From positions 79,165 to 143,164 of the forward strand of contig JAXFJE010000022.1 of the NCBI GenBank assembly GCA_034168985.1: a stretch of 64,000 bases of DNA, written 5' to 3'. A program made the translations under genes and the position numbers. The notes below the pieces were generated by a model. It was not told the DNA's origin, did no database searches, and saw nothing but the letters and a program-made list of their open reading frames with translations. This document shows positions 18,878 through 26,544 of the stretch, piece after piece; the first letter of the stretch is position 1, and every line of letters starts with the position of its first letter. The DNA is from JALEVB01 sp022768265 (GTDB lineage: Bacteria; Bacillota_I; Bacilli_A; Erysipelotrichales; Erysipelotrichaceae).

Positions 18878-19087
18878 TTGAAGCAAAAGATCATGTATTT
18901 TTTATCGGTATTATTGATATTTGTCGTTTTATATTTGCTAGAATATGCTTTGTTTAGTTTTATTTTTATGATTTTTCCTGTATCTAGCTTTATCTTTTTG
19001 TTGGTAATGGTGGTGTTGATATTATTTATCAATCCCTTTATTGCCTATATCATGGGCGAATTATTGATTGCAAATAAATTTATTTGA
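18878..19087 (+). CDS. Small hydrophobic membrane protein
   Basis: A 69-aa protein starting at TTG 18878 with AGAAGGTG 7 nt upstream. It is almost wholly hydrophobic with two predicted helices (about residues 6-28 and 33-62) and no charged catalytic residues. It lies between ruvB and a strong terminator, so it is probably the last gene of the ruvAB unit. No family recognised; the good RBS and the terminator right after the stop support it as real. Confidence 0.6.
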   Translation: MKQKIMYFLSVLLIFVVLYLLEYALFSFIFMIFPVSSFIFLLVMVVLILFINPFIAYIMGELLIANKFI

Positions 19088-19117
19088 AACATTTAACCAT
19101 AAATGTTTCTTTTTTTA
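19086..19117 (+). terminator. Strong terminator after the small membrane protein gene
   Basis: GAAACATTTA (19086-19095) pairs perfectly with TAAATGTTTC (19100-19109) around a 4-nt loop, followed by eight T. It overlaps the stop codon by 2 nt. Confidence 0.9.
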
Positions 19118-19173
19118 TTCAATTTATAAGCTATATAAGGTATAATGATTTAAGCAAAAAAGGAGCTGTACAT

Positions 19174-20244
19174 ATGCGCGTTATTATTGCAACAGGTGGT
19201 TCAGGCGGCCATATTTATCCAGCATTAGCTTTAGCAGATGGGTTAAGGACTCAAGAAAAAGCGGATATCTTATTTGTTGGATCAAAAGGAAGAATGGAAG
19301 CAACTGAGATCCCAAACCATGATTATGAGTTTATCGGTTTGGATCTTCAAGGTATGAATGGTTCGATTTTTGCCAAGATCAAAAGTGCATGTTTATTGAC
19401 CAAAAGTTATTTTGCATGCTTAAAGATCATTAAAAATTTCAAACCGGATATCGTAATCGGTTTTGGTAACTATACGAGTGTTTCGATTATTTTGGCGGCA
19501 AAACATTTGCATGTTCCAACCATGATCCATGAACAGAATTCATTCGCGGGGAAAGCTAATAAATTTTTAGCTCGCAAGGTCGATGCAATTGTCGGCTGTT
19601 ATGAGGAAAATCGTAAGTTAGCCAACGATCATGTATATATCTTAGGTAACCCTCGAGCTTCGATGGCTAAAGATACCATCAAAGATTCACAGTGCTTATT
19701 AGCGTATGATTTAGATCCTAATAAGAAAACAGCGGTCATCTTCATGGGTTCCTTAGGTTCTGAATCGGTTAATAAAGTATTACAGCAAGCTGCAAAGGTC
19801 TTAGAAAACAAAGCTTATCAAACCATTATCGCAACAGGTAAAAAACATTTTGCGGATTTTGCTTATCAAAGTTCGCAAATGGTAAAGATCGTTCCTTATA
19901 TCGATGGTCTAAAGATGATGGCTGCTTGTGATGTTGCAGTCATTAGAGCTGGTGCAACAACAGCTAGTGAGATATGTGTCCTTGGAACTTGTGCGATCAT
20001 GATCCCAAGTCCATATGTACCTAATAACCATCAATATTACAATGCTTTGGCTTTGGTAAATAAAGATGCGGCAATATTGTTAGAAGAAAAAGATTTGAAT
20101 GTTGACAATTTGGTGAGCAAGCTCGATGAATTGATGGCTGATGATCAAAAAAGAAAAATGATCGGTCAAAATGCTGCTGCTTTGGGTACACCAAATGCAA
20201 CGATGGATATTATAAAATTAATGAAAGAATTGGTGAAAAGATGA
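19174..20244 (+). CDS. murG: UDP-GlcNAc:lipid I N-acetylglucosaminyltransferase MurG
   Basis: Makes lipid II from lipid I on the inner face of the membrane. The N-terminal GGSGGH loop and the C-terminal UDP-GlcNAc site (VIRAGATTASEICVLG) are present. ATG 19174 follows AAAAGGAG by 8 nt; the open frame upstream (from 19084) lies over the terminator and is excluded. A TATAAT at 19141-19146 is the likely -10. It overlaps murB by 4 bp. Confidence 0.97.
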   Translation: MRVIIATGGSGGHIYPALALADGLRTQEKADILFVGSKGRMEATEIPNHDYEFIGLDLQGMNGSIFAKIKSACLLTKSYFACLKIIKNFKPDIVIGFGNYTSVSIILAAKHLHVPTMIHEQNSFAGKANKFLARKVDAIVGCYEENRKLANDHVYILGNPRASMAKDTIKDSQCLLAYDLDPNKKTAVIFMGSLGSESVNKVLQQAAKVLENKAYQTIIATGKKHFADFAYQSSQMVKIVPYIDGLKMMAACDVAVIRAGATTASEICVLGTCAIMIPSPYVPNNHQYYNALALVNKDAAILLEEKDLNVDNLVSKLDELMADDQKRKMIGQNAAALGTPNATMDIIKLMKELVKR

Positions 20245-21134
20245 TAGATATATATGCAAAGCTTTCCAACTTTGCCCCAATAAAACAAGATGTTTCTTTT
20301 AAGACACTAACTACTTTAAGGATAGGGGGTACAGCCGCTTATGTGGCTTATCCTGAAAATATGGTAGCTTTACAAGCCTTGGTGGAAGCAATCATCAAGC
20401 TAGATCTTCCTTTTAAAGTTTTTGGTAAAGGCAGTAACATCCTATGTGGTGATGGTTATTATCCAGGAGTGATCATCATCTTAGATCGTCACTTCGATGA
20501 TTTTTATTTCGATGATGATAAGGTCATCGCCCAAGCTGGTTGTTCCATCATTGCTTTAGCATATGCTGCAATGAAAAAAGGTCTTTCTGGTTTAGAATGG
20601 GCTAGTGGAATCCCTGGAACCTTAGGTGGTTGCCTTTATATGAATGCAGGAGCCTATAAGTCTTGCATGAAAGATATCGTTTCAGAAGTGTTGGTCTTAC
20701 AAGATGGTCATTTTAATTGGCTGACAGTTGATGAATGTGAATTTGCTTATCGTAAATCCATTTTCCAACAACATGCCGATTGGATCATCTTAGCTTGTCG
20801 CTTGCAACTAGCTCAAGGTGATATGGAAAAGATCAGTAGTTTGATGGATGATCGTAAACAACGTCGTATGGCTACGCAGCCATTGAATTATCCTAGTGCT
20901 GGAAGCGTATTTAGAAATCCTGAAGCACATAGTGCTTGGAGCCTGATCGATGGTATTGGCTATCGGGGCAAAAAAGTTGGTGGCGCGATGGTTAGTGAAA
21001 AACATGTTAATTTCATCGTTAACAGTGATGGTGCAACTTGTGCTGATTTTTTAGAATTAGTCAAGCAAATACAAGCACAAGTTAAAGAGAAATATGATGT
21101 CGAGCTAATCATGGAAGTAGAGAAATTTAATTGA
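20241..21134 (+). CDS. murB: UDP-N-acetylenolpyruvoylglucosamine reductase MurB
   Basis: FAD enzyme that completes UDP-MurNAc synthesis. It has the FAD-binding TLRIGGTAAYVAYP, GKGSNIL and GIPGTLGGCLYMNAGAY motifs, the catalytic Ser in YPSAGSVFRNP, and a C-terminal Glu (LIMEVEKF). The NYPSAGS loop marks a type IIa/b enzyme as usual in Bacillota. 297 aa. It overlaps murG and divIB by 4 bp each. Confidence 0.97.
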   Translation: MIDIYAKLSNFAPIKQDVSFKTLTTLRIGGTAAYVAYPENMVALQALVEAIIKLDLPFKVFGKGSNILCGDGYYPGVIIILDRHFDDFYFDDDKVIAQAGCSIIALAYAAMKKGLSGLEWASGIPGTLGGCLYMNAGAYKSCMKDIVSEVLVLQDGHFNWLTVDECEFAYRKSIFQQHADWIILACRLQLAQGDMEKISSLMDDRKQRRMATQPLNYPSAGSVFRNPEAHSAWSLIDGIGYRGKKVGGAMVSEKHVNFIVNSDGATCADFLELVKQIQAQVKEKYDVELIMEVEKFN

Positions 21135-22129
21135 GAAAAGATAATCATCATACTATTGAAGATTTTGATAAACAACCTCAAGATATCAATAGAGTATTCG
21201 ATGAACATCGTAATAAGCGAAATATCCAATCTTTCAAAAAGAATAAAAACAGGATCTTTCGCTTAGCTATAGCTTTAGGTATTTTAATTATTGCTTGTAC
21301 ATATTATTTCTCTGCAGACAGCAAGATCAAAGCTATTTCCATCGTAAACAACTATTATTTAGATAGTGAATATATCAAGCAATTATCGGGCTTGAGCTTG
21401 GAAAATCGTTACTTTCTTACTTTTGATTTTTTGATCGAAAGTAGGATCAAAAAAGATCCCATGGTCAAGGATGTCCAGGTCACGCATCAAGCTAATAATA
21501 TTATCTTGATCGACATTCAAGAGCAGGAACCCTATGGTTATCGCATCGATTCGGAAATACCCCAGATTTTGCTAAAAAACGATACTACTATCGATCTTAC
21601 CAGCAATTATATGGGAATCTTGGCCAATGTACCGATGATCAAAGGTTTTAATGATGAAAATCAAACCCATTTATTAACGAATGCTTTTAATACGGTCGAT
21701 CAAAAAATGATCGAATCGATCTCTCAGGTTGAACAATATGCCTTGAGCTATGATGATCAAACACTATTGGTAACCTTGAACGATGGTAATTATTTCATCA
21801 GCAGCTACTATGGTTTATCGATCATCAATTCATACAATCTTATTGCCAGCAAATTAACAAGCAATGGTGTTTGTATCTGGGCCGATGAAACTAATAGTGT
21901 AGCTTATCGTTCAGCTTGTCCTTGGGAGCAACAAGAAAGTACCTTGGAATATTGGTATGATGCGCAAGGCAATCCGGTCTACAATCAGTATGGTGATCAT
22001 GCAGTTAAACATTATCTTACAGATAAAGATGGTAATTTCATCCTTGATGAAAATGGGCAAAAGGTCGTTATCCCGATCGATGAATTTGGAAATGAGATCA
22101 TGCCAGAACCATCTCAAACCCCAGAGTAA
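21131..22129 (+). CDS. divIB: Cell division protein DivIB/FtsQ
   Basis: Bitopic divisome protein. A basic cytoplasmic N-terminus of about 45 residues is followed by one membrane helix (FRLAIALGILIIACTYYF) and a POTRA domain starting IKAISIVNNYYLDSEYI. The central beta domain follows. The last 60 residues form an unusual tail with repeated D-x-x-G-N/Q units (YDAQGNPVYNQYG, TDKDGNFILDENGQ, DEFGNEIM) and a Pro-rich end. The start is TTG 21131, overlapping the murB stop as TTGA. Its place after murG-murB is classical. Confidence 0.9.
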   Translation: MRKDNHHTIEDFDKQPQDINRVFDEHRNKRNIQSFKKNKNRIFRLAIALGILIIACTYYFSADSKIKAISIVNNYYLDSEYIKQLSGLSLENRYFLTFDFLIESRIKKDPMVKDVQVTHQANNIILIDIQEQEPYGYRIDSEIPQILLKNDTTIDLTSNYMGILANVPMIKGFNDENQTHLLTNAFNTVDQKMIESISQVEQYALSYDDQTLLVTLNDGNYFISSYYGLSIINSYNLIASKLTSNGVCIWADETNSVAYRSACPWEQQESTLEYWYDAQGNPVYNQYGDHAVKHYLTDKDGNFILDENGQKVVIPIDEFGNEIMPEPSQTPE

Positions 22130-22156
22130 TAAATCTAATGCAAATTTTTAGATATT

Positions 22157-22165
22157 TGTTATAAT
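22157..22165 (+). promoter_or_regulatory. Extended -10 promoter for the asp23-like/fakA unit
   Basis: TGTTATAAT lies 24 nt before ATG 22189. The -35 region is poor. Confidence 0.55.
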
Positions 22166-22188
22166 TATAAAGAGTAGAGGTATATTTT

Positions 22189-22548
22189 ATGACAATTGAA
22201 AAAGTAACTAGTTTAGGCAGTATAAATATCACAGAAGATGCAATTGCAAACTTAGCCGGCCAAGTTGTAACCGAGTGTTACGGTGTCGTAGGTATGGCAT
22301 CGAAAAAAATTCTTCAAGACAGCATTGCGATGTTATTGAAGAAAGATAACTATAGCAAAGGAATCGTTGTTAATCGCAGTGCCAAAGGTATCGAGATCAA
22401 TATATATATCATCGTTAGTTTTGGTGTGCGTATCAGCGAAGTTGTATATGAAGCACAAAAGAAGATCAAATATGTTTTGGAAAATACTTTGCAGCAAGAA
22501 CTTGGCGCAGTAAATGTTTTTGTGCAAGGTGTTGCCAAAAAAGACTAG
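22189..22548 (+). CDS. Asp23/Gls24 (YloU-like) family protein
   Basis: A 119-aa cytoplasmic protein with the family pattern GSINITEDAIANLAGQVVTECYGVVGMASK and a C-terminal amphipathic helix. YloU-like proteins lie next to fakA in most Bacillota and have been linked to envelope stress, though no activity is established. The stop is 9 bp from fakA. RBS AGAGG precedes ATG 22189. Confidence 0.92.
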   Translation: MTIEKVTSLGSINITEDAIANLAGQVVTECYGVVGMASKKILQDSIAMLLKKDNYSKGIVVNRSAKGIEINIYIIVSFGVRISEVVYEAQKKIKYVLENTLQQELGAVNVFVQGVAKKD

Positions 22549-22557
22549 GAGGATAGA

Positions 22558-24210
22558 ATGAATATTATTGATGGATTAACGTTGAAAGGCATGCTTAAAA
22601 GCGGTGCCAATAACTTAAGTAATGAAAAAAATAATATTGATGCATTAAACGTATTCCCAGTACCAGATGGTGATACTGGTACCAATATGTCAATGACCTT
22701 TTCTAATGGGGTCAATGAGGTTTTTAATAATGGCAGTGAAGAACTTAGTGCTGTTGCTAAAACTTTATCACGTGGTCTTTTGATGGGAGCTCGTGGAAAT
22801 TCAGGCGTTATCTTATCGCAAATTTTTAGAGGTTTTTATCAAAGCATTGATGGTAAACAAGAAATTAGCGTATTAGAATTTGCTAATGCGATGTTCAAAG
22901 GTAGTACCGTAGCTTATAAAGCTGTTATGCGTCCAGTAGAAGGTACGATCTTAACGGTCATTCGTGAAGCTAGTGAATATGCAAAGATGCATGTCGAAAA
23001 TAATCCGGAATGCAGCATGGAAGAATATTTAGAAGTGTTATGTAAAGAAGGACATATCGCTCTAGAACATACTCCAGAACTTTTACCAGTGTTAAAAGAA
23101 GTAGGCGTTGTTGATAGTGGCGGTGCCGGTTTATTAAAAGTTTTAGAAGGTTTTAAAGCTTATATAGATGGTCAACCTATCGAAGCACATGAACAAGATA
23201 ATACCGTAAGCGCAACAGCTCAAATGGAAATCGAAAATGAAGGTTTTGGCTATTGTACAGAATTTATCGTACGTTTAGATGATAATAACCTTAAAACATT
23301 CCAAGAAGAAAAATTACGTCGTCAACTAGCTAAATTAGGTGAATCGATCGTCGTAGTTCAAGATGAAGAAATTGTTAAGGTCCATGTTCATACTTTAAAA
23401 CCAGGTGATGCTTTAAATCTAGCTCAAATGTATGGTGAATTTGTAAAGCTAAAGATTGAAAATATGCAAGAGCAACACAACAATTTGACTAGTGGAGCTG
23501 TTGATCCATCAAGTACTAATTCTATCTTGACCAACAATGAAGCTAAGGAACCAGCAGAATATGCTATCATCGCGGTGGCAGCTGGTGAAGGCTTAAGCCA
23601 ATTATTTAAAGATTATCGTGTTGATCATATTATCAGTGGTGGACAGACCATGAACCCATCAACTGAAGACTTTGTTAGTGCGATCAATAAGATCGCTGCT
23701 AAACACATCTTCATTTTACCAAATAACAGTAATATCATCATGGCAGCTAAGCAAGCAGCTATCGTTTGTGAAGACAAAGATATCCATGTTTTTGAAACCA
23801 AGAGCATTCCACAAGGTTTAAGTGCATGCATCATGTTTAATCCAGAATGCGATAAAGATACGAATATTGCTGAAATGGATGAAGCAATCGCTCATGTCAA
23901 AACTGGACAGGTAACTTATGCGATCAAAGATACGACCTATGAAGGGCTAAATATCAACGCTAATGATTATATGGGTATCTTAAATAAAGATATCATCATC
24001 GCAAATCCTGATAAATTAAATACAACCAAAGAATTGATTGCGAAAATGATTGATGAAGATAGTGAAATCTTGACCTTGATCCAAGGGGAAGATGCTACAG
24101 ATGAAGAAACACAAGCAATCGTTGATTATGTTGAGGCAAATTTCGGTGTAGAAATCGATCAGCAAAAAGGTGATCAACCAGTATATTCCTTTATCATTGG
24201 GGTAGAGTAA
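22558..24210 (+). CDS. fakA: Fatty acid kinase FakA (YloV, DAK1/DegV-like)
   Basis: Phosphorylates fatty acids held by FakB (DegV-family) proteins for phospholipid synthesis. The N-terminal DhaL-like domain has NVFPVPDGDTGTNM, which binds Mg-ATP through Asp residues, and GARGNSGVILSQ. A middle domain (EGFGYCTEF) and a C-terminal DegV-like domain follow, to 550 aa in total. RBS AGGAGG precedes ATG 22558. A DegV protein at 7236-8090 is a candidate FakB. Confidence 0.95.
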   Translation: MNIIDGLTLKGMLKSGANNLSNEKNNIDALNVFPVPDGDTGTNMSMTFSNGVNEVFNNGSEELSAVAKTLSRGLLMGARGNSGVILSQIFRGFYQSIDGKQEISVLEFANAMFKGSTVAYKAVMRPVEGTILTVIREASEYAKMHVENNPECSMEEYLEVLCKEGHIALEHTPELLPVLKEVGVVDSGGAGLLKVLEGFKAYIDGQPIEAHEQDNTVSATAQMEIENEGFGYCTEFIVRLDDNNLKTFQEEKLRRQLAKLGESIVVVQDEEIVKVHVHTLKPGDALNLAQMYGEFVKLKIENMQEQHNNLTSGAVDPSSTNSILTNNEAKEPAEYAIIAVAAGEGLSQLFKDYRVDHIISGGQTMNPSTEDFVSAINKIAAKHIFILPNNSNIIMAAKQAAIVCEDKDIHVFETKSIPQGLSACIMFNPECDKDTNIAEMDEAIAHVKTGQVTYAIKDTTYEGLNINANDYMGILNKDIIIANPDKLNTTKELIAKMIDEDSEILTLIQGEDATDEETQAIVDYVEANFGVEIDQQKGDQPVYSFIIGVE

Positions 24211-24220
24211 ATCCCGACCT

Positions 24221-24250
24221 AAAACACTGAGCTATGTATCAGTGTTTTTT
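24221..24250 (+). terminator. Terminator after fakA
   Basis: AAAACACTGA (24221-24230) pairs with TCAGTGTTTT around an 8-nt loop, then T residues. Confidence 0.85.
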
Positions 24251-24329
24251 ACTTTTTAGTAGGATCTTTTATTTATGATGCAAATGTTCAAAATATTGCT
24301 AATTAGTTTTTAGGTTTTGGTTTATTTTG

Positions 24330-24510
24330 TGTTATACTAAAAATAAGTAAGGAGTGAGAAGATGAAGATGTTTTCTTGTTAAAAACTAGGCAGCAAAGCA
24401 AGCGTTGTTTTGTCATGCCTTAAACAGGAAGATATCTTAGGTTTGCTCATATTTTTATTGATGGTTTTTAGGTAGCTATGAAGATGTCTTCTTGTAGCTA
24501 TTTTTTTAAA
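24330..24510 (+). promoter_or_regulatory. Attenuator leader of the ABC-F gene
   Basis: An extended -10 (TGTTATACT, 24330-24338) starts a 180-nt leader. It carries a 6-codon ORF (24362-24382), then a strong hairpin (GGCAGCAAAGCAA near 24389-24401 with TTGTTTTG and TGCC to 24419), a small AAGATATCTT palindrome (24429-24438), and a terminator at 24473-24507. The terminator pairs TAGCTA with TAGCTA, with inner GAAGA/TCTTC, and is followed by seven T. The ABC-F RBS lies just after. This fits ribosome-mediated attenuation known for antibiotic-inducible ABC-F genes; induction is inferred. Confidence 0.75.
24362..24382 (+). CDS. Leader peptide MKMFSC
   Basis: Six codons and TAA, with AAGGAG (24349-24354) 7 nt upstream. 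It sits at the start of the attenuator, where a stalled ribosome could change folding. An 18-nt copy of its coding sequence with one mismatch recurs in the terminator hairpin (24478-24495). Confidence 0.6.
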   Translation: MKMFSC

Positions 24511-24521
24511 GGAGACCAACA

Positions 24522-25991
24522 ATGAGCTTGATAAATATCATTAATCTAACATTTGGTTATGAAGATAGTCAGCATAACCTTTTTGAAAATGTCAATCTCC
24601 AATTAGATACTAATTGGAAACTAGGGATGATTGGACGAAATGGCAAAGGAAAGACTACTTTGTGCAAATTACTTATGCATCAATATCCCTACCATGGACA
24701 TATCCAGGCACAAGTAAACTTTGAATATTTTCCATATCAGTTAGCTGATGAAAATATGCTGACCTTAGATATCGTCCAAAATAGGCTTCCGCATATCGCA
24801 ATATGGCAAGTATTAAAAGAAATGAATAAATTGCAGTTAAAAGAAGACTTGCTCTATCGCTGTTTTGCAACTTTATCGCATGGTGAAAAGATGAAGATCT
24901 TGCTGATAATCCTTTTTTTAAAGCCTAATAATTTTTTATTGATCGATGAACCTACCAATCATCTCGATATGGCTTCACGCCAAAGCGTCAGTGCATATTT
25001 AAATACCAAGCGCGGTTTTATCGTCATTTCCCATGATCGTTCTTTTTTAGATAGCTGCATTGACCATGTCATGGTCATCAATAATACGTCAATTGAAGTC
25101 CAAAAAGGGAACTATCATTCTTGGAAGCAAAATAAACAGCAAGAAGATGAATTTGCACTTGCCCAAAATAACAAACTACAAAAAGAGATCAAACGTCTGA
25201 AAAAAACAGCAGCTCAAAAAGCCCAATGGTCTGATCGAGTCGAGGCTACAAAAATTGGTAATGGTCCTTGTGATCGTGGTTATATCGGACATAAAGCTGC
25301 TAAGATGATGAAAAGATCAAAAGCAATTGAAAAAAGGGTCGAGCGCCAGATTGAAGCTAAACAAGGACTGTTAAAGGATATCGATGATGTTGCTAATTTA
25401 AAATTGCATGAATTAGCATTTAATCAAGAGCGTTTGCTATATTTACAAAACGTTTCTATCTACATCGAGAACAATTTAGTGCATGAAGATATTAGTTTTT
25501 CGCTCTATAAACATGAGCGTATCAGCATTCAAGGGAAAAATGGAGCGGGAAAAAGCAGCTTATTAAAACTATTGATTGGAGATAAGATGATAAGCTATCG
25601 TGGTAAGTTGCATATAGCCAATAATTTGATCATTTCCTATGTTTGCCAAGACATCGATCAACTTCAAGGTACTCTTACCAACCATATTTATAAGCACCAA
25701 ATAGCCGAAAGCTTATTTAAGACCATCTTACGCAAGCTTGGGTTTACGGCTGATGATTTTATGCTTGATCTAGCTCAACTTAGTGATGGACAAAAGAAAA
25801 AAATTTTATTAGCGACAAGTCTAGCAACGCCTGCTCATCTTTATATTTGGGATGAACCATTGAATTATATCGATATCATTTCCCGTTTACAAATTGAACA
25901 ATTATTGCTAGAATTTGCCCCAACACTGCTTTTTGTGGAGCACGATCAAAGCTTTAATGCTAAAATAGCAACAAAGATCATCACGTTATAA
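24522..25991 (+). CDS. ABC-F ribosomal protection protein, Lsa-like
   Basis: A 489-aa protein with two ABC ATPase domains and no membrane segment. Walker A motifs are GRNGKGKTT and GKNGAGKSS; signatures are LSHGEK and LSDGQK; Walker B/D-loops are LLIDEPTNHLD and YIWDEPLNYID. An interdomain linker of about 80 charged residues includes the KKTAAQKAQWSDRVEATKIGN segment seen in Lsa/Vga-type proteins that dislodge lincosamides, streptogramin A and pleuromutilins from the ribosome. The overall pattern (DTNWKLGMIGRNG, GHKAAKMMKRSK, LYIWDEPLNY) recalls Lsa(A). Actual resistance is not shown by the sequence. AAAGGAG lies 7 nt before ATG 24522. Confidence 0.88.
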   Translation: MSLINIINLTFGYEDSQHNLFENVNLQLDTNWKLGMIGRNGKGKTTLCKLLMHQYPYHGHIQAQVNFEYFPYQLADENMLTLDIVQNRLPHIAIWQVLKEMNKLQLKEDLLYRCFATLSHGEKMKILLIILFLKPNNFLLIDEPTNHLDMASRQSVSAYLNTKRGFIVISHDRSFLDSCIDHVMVINNTSIEVQKGNYHSWKQNKQQEDEFALAQNNKLQKEIKRLKKTAAQKAQWSDRVEATKIGNGPCDRGYIGHKAAKMMKRSKAIEKRVERQIEAKQGLLKDIDDVANLKLHELAFNQERLLYLQNVSIYIENNLVHEDISFSLYKHERISIQGKNGAGKSSLLKLLIGDKMISYRGKLHIANNLIISYVCQDIDQLQGTLTNHIYKHQIAESLFKTILRKLGFTADDFMLDLAQLSDGQKKKILLATSLATPAHLYIWDEPLNYIDIISRLQIEQLLLEFAPTLLFVEHDQSFNAKIATKIITL

Positions 25992-26002
25992 AGGAGATTT
26001 TA

Positions 26003-26260
26003 ATGATAATCGCGTATTATTTATTAGTGATCAATATCTTGACCTTCATGGTATTTGGGATAGATAAATTAAAAGCCATCAAACATCAATGGCGGATTGC
26101 GGAAAAGACCTTGCTTTTATTAAGTGTACTAGGAGGAAGCATAGGGGCTTTATTAGGAATGATGATTTTTCATCATAAAGTTCAAAAGTTTAAGTTTAGC
26201 TGGGGAATTCCTTTGATCACCATCATACAAATCCTCTTATTTTACTTTATCATCCATTAA
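26003..26260 (+). CDS. DUF1294 family membrane protein
   Basis: An 85-aa protein with helices near residues 3-18, 38-58 and 66-84. It has the family pattern FGIDKLKAIKHQWRIAEKTLLLLSVLGGSIGALLGM and FHHKVQKFKF. Function unknown. It follows the ABC-F gene by 11 bp with RBS AAAGGAG and is probably co-transcribed with it. Confidence 0.9.
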   Translation: MIIAYYLLVINILTFMVFGIDKLKAIKHQWRIAEKTLLLLSVLGGSIGALLGMMIFHHKVQKFKFSWGIPLITIIQILLFYFIIH

Positions 26261-26266
26261 GCTAAG

Positions 26267-26302
26267 ATCTATATCAATATAAATTTTGATATAGATTTTT
26301 TT
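26267..26302 (+). terminator. Terminator after the ABC-F/DUF1294 unit
   Basis: ATCTATATCAA (26267-26277) pairs perfectly with TTGATATAGAT (26286-26296), followed by T residues. Confidence 0.85.
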
Positions 26303-26363
26303 GACTTTAAATATTTGAATAATACTTTTGATATTTTAAAAAATTTTAATGTAATAGCTTACA

Positions 26364-26451
26364 TGTTATCATAGGGACAATTAGGAGTTGTATTATCATG
26401 ATCAGATTTACTCCTAAAAATCACCAAATAGTCCTAATTGATCATGATAAT
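26364..26451 (+). promoter_or_regulatory. Promoter and alternative-hairpin leader of the flavoprotein gene
   Basis: TGTTATCAT (26364-26372) is an extended -10. The leader then has five segments: CAATTAGGAGT (26378-26388), ATTATCATGATCA (26392-26404), ACTCCTA (26410-26416), TCCTAATTG (26432-26440) and TGATCATGATAAT (26439-26451). Segment 1 can pair with 3 or 4, and segment 2 with 5; the order makes these folds alternatives or a pseudoknot. Segment 1 holds an AGGAG and segment 2 an ATG of a 29-codon ORF. The motif TTATCAT also occurs three times, so protein binding is another reading. Confidence 0.5.
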
Positions 26452-26487
26452 AATGCATATCTAATGGTCGTAAGGTATGTAATTTAG
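26398..26487 (+). CDS. Candidate 29-aa leader ORF
   Basis: Runs from ATG 26398 (AGGAG at 26383-26387, 10 nt away) to TAG 26487 and would encode a peptide beginning MIRFTPKNHQIVLIDHD. Its RBS and start lie in the pairing segments of the leader. No homology is recognised; it could be chance. Confidence 0.3.
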   Translation: MIRFTPKNHQIVLIDHDNNAYLMVVRYVI

Positions 26488-26544
26488 CACGACTTAGAAA
26501 GTAAGTTCAAGATTTAATAAGCAGATCTTGATAGAAGAGGGAAA

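Noticed and set aside
19084..19173. N-terminal extension of MurG from the open frame at 19084
   Set aside because: It would cover a strong terminator and the -10 box; the RBS and MurG consensus both support 19174.
26378..26451. Inverted repeat as the ends of a miniature transposon
   Set aside because: The arms are only about 60 nt apart, no target duplication is seen, and the segment lies in a promoter-leader position.
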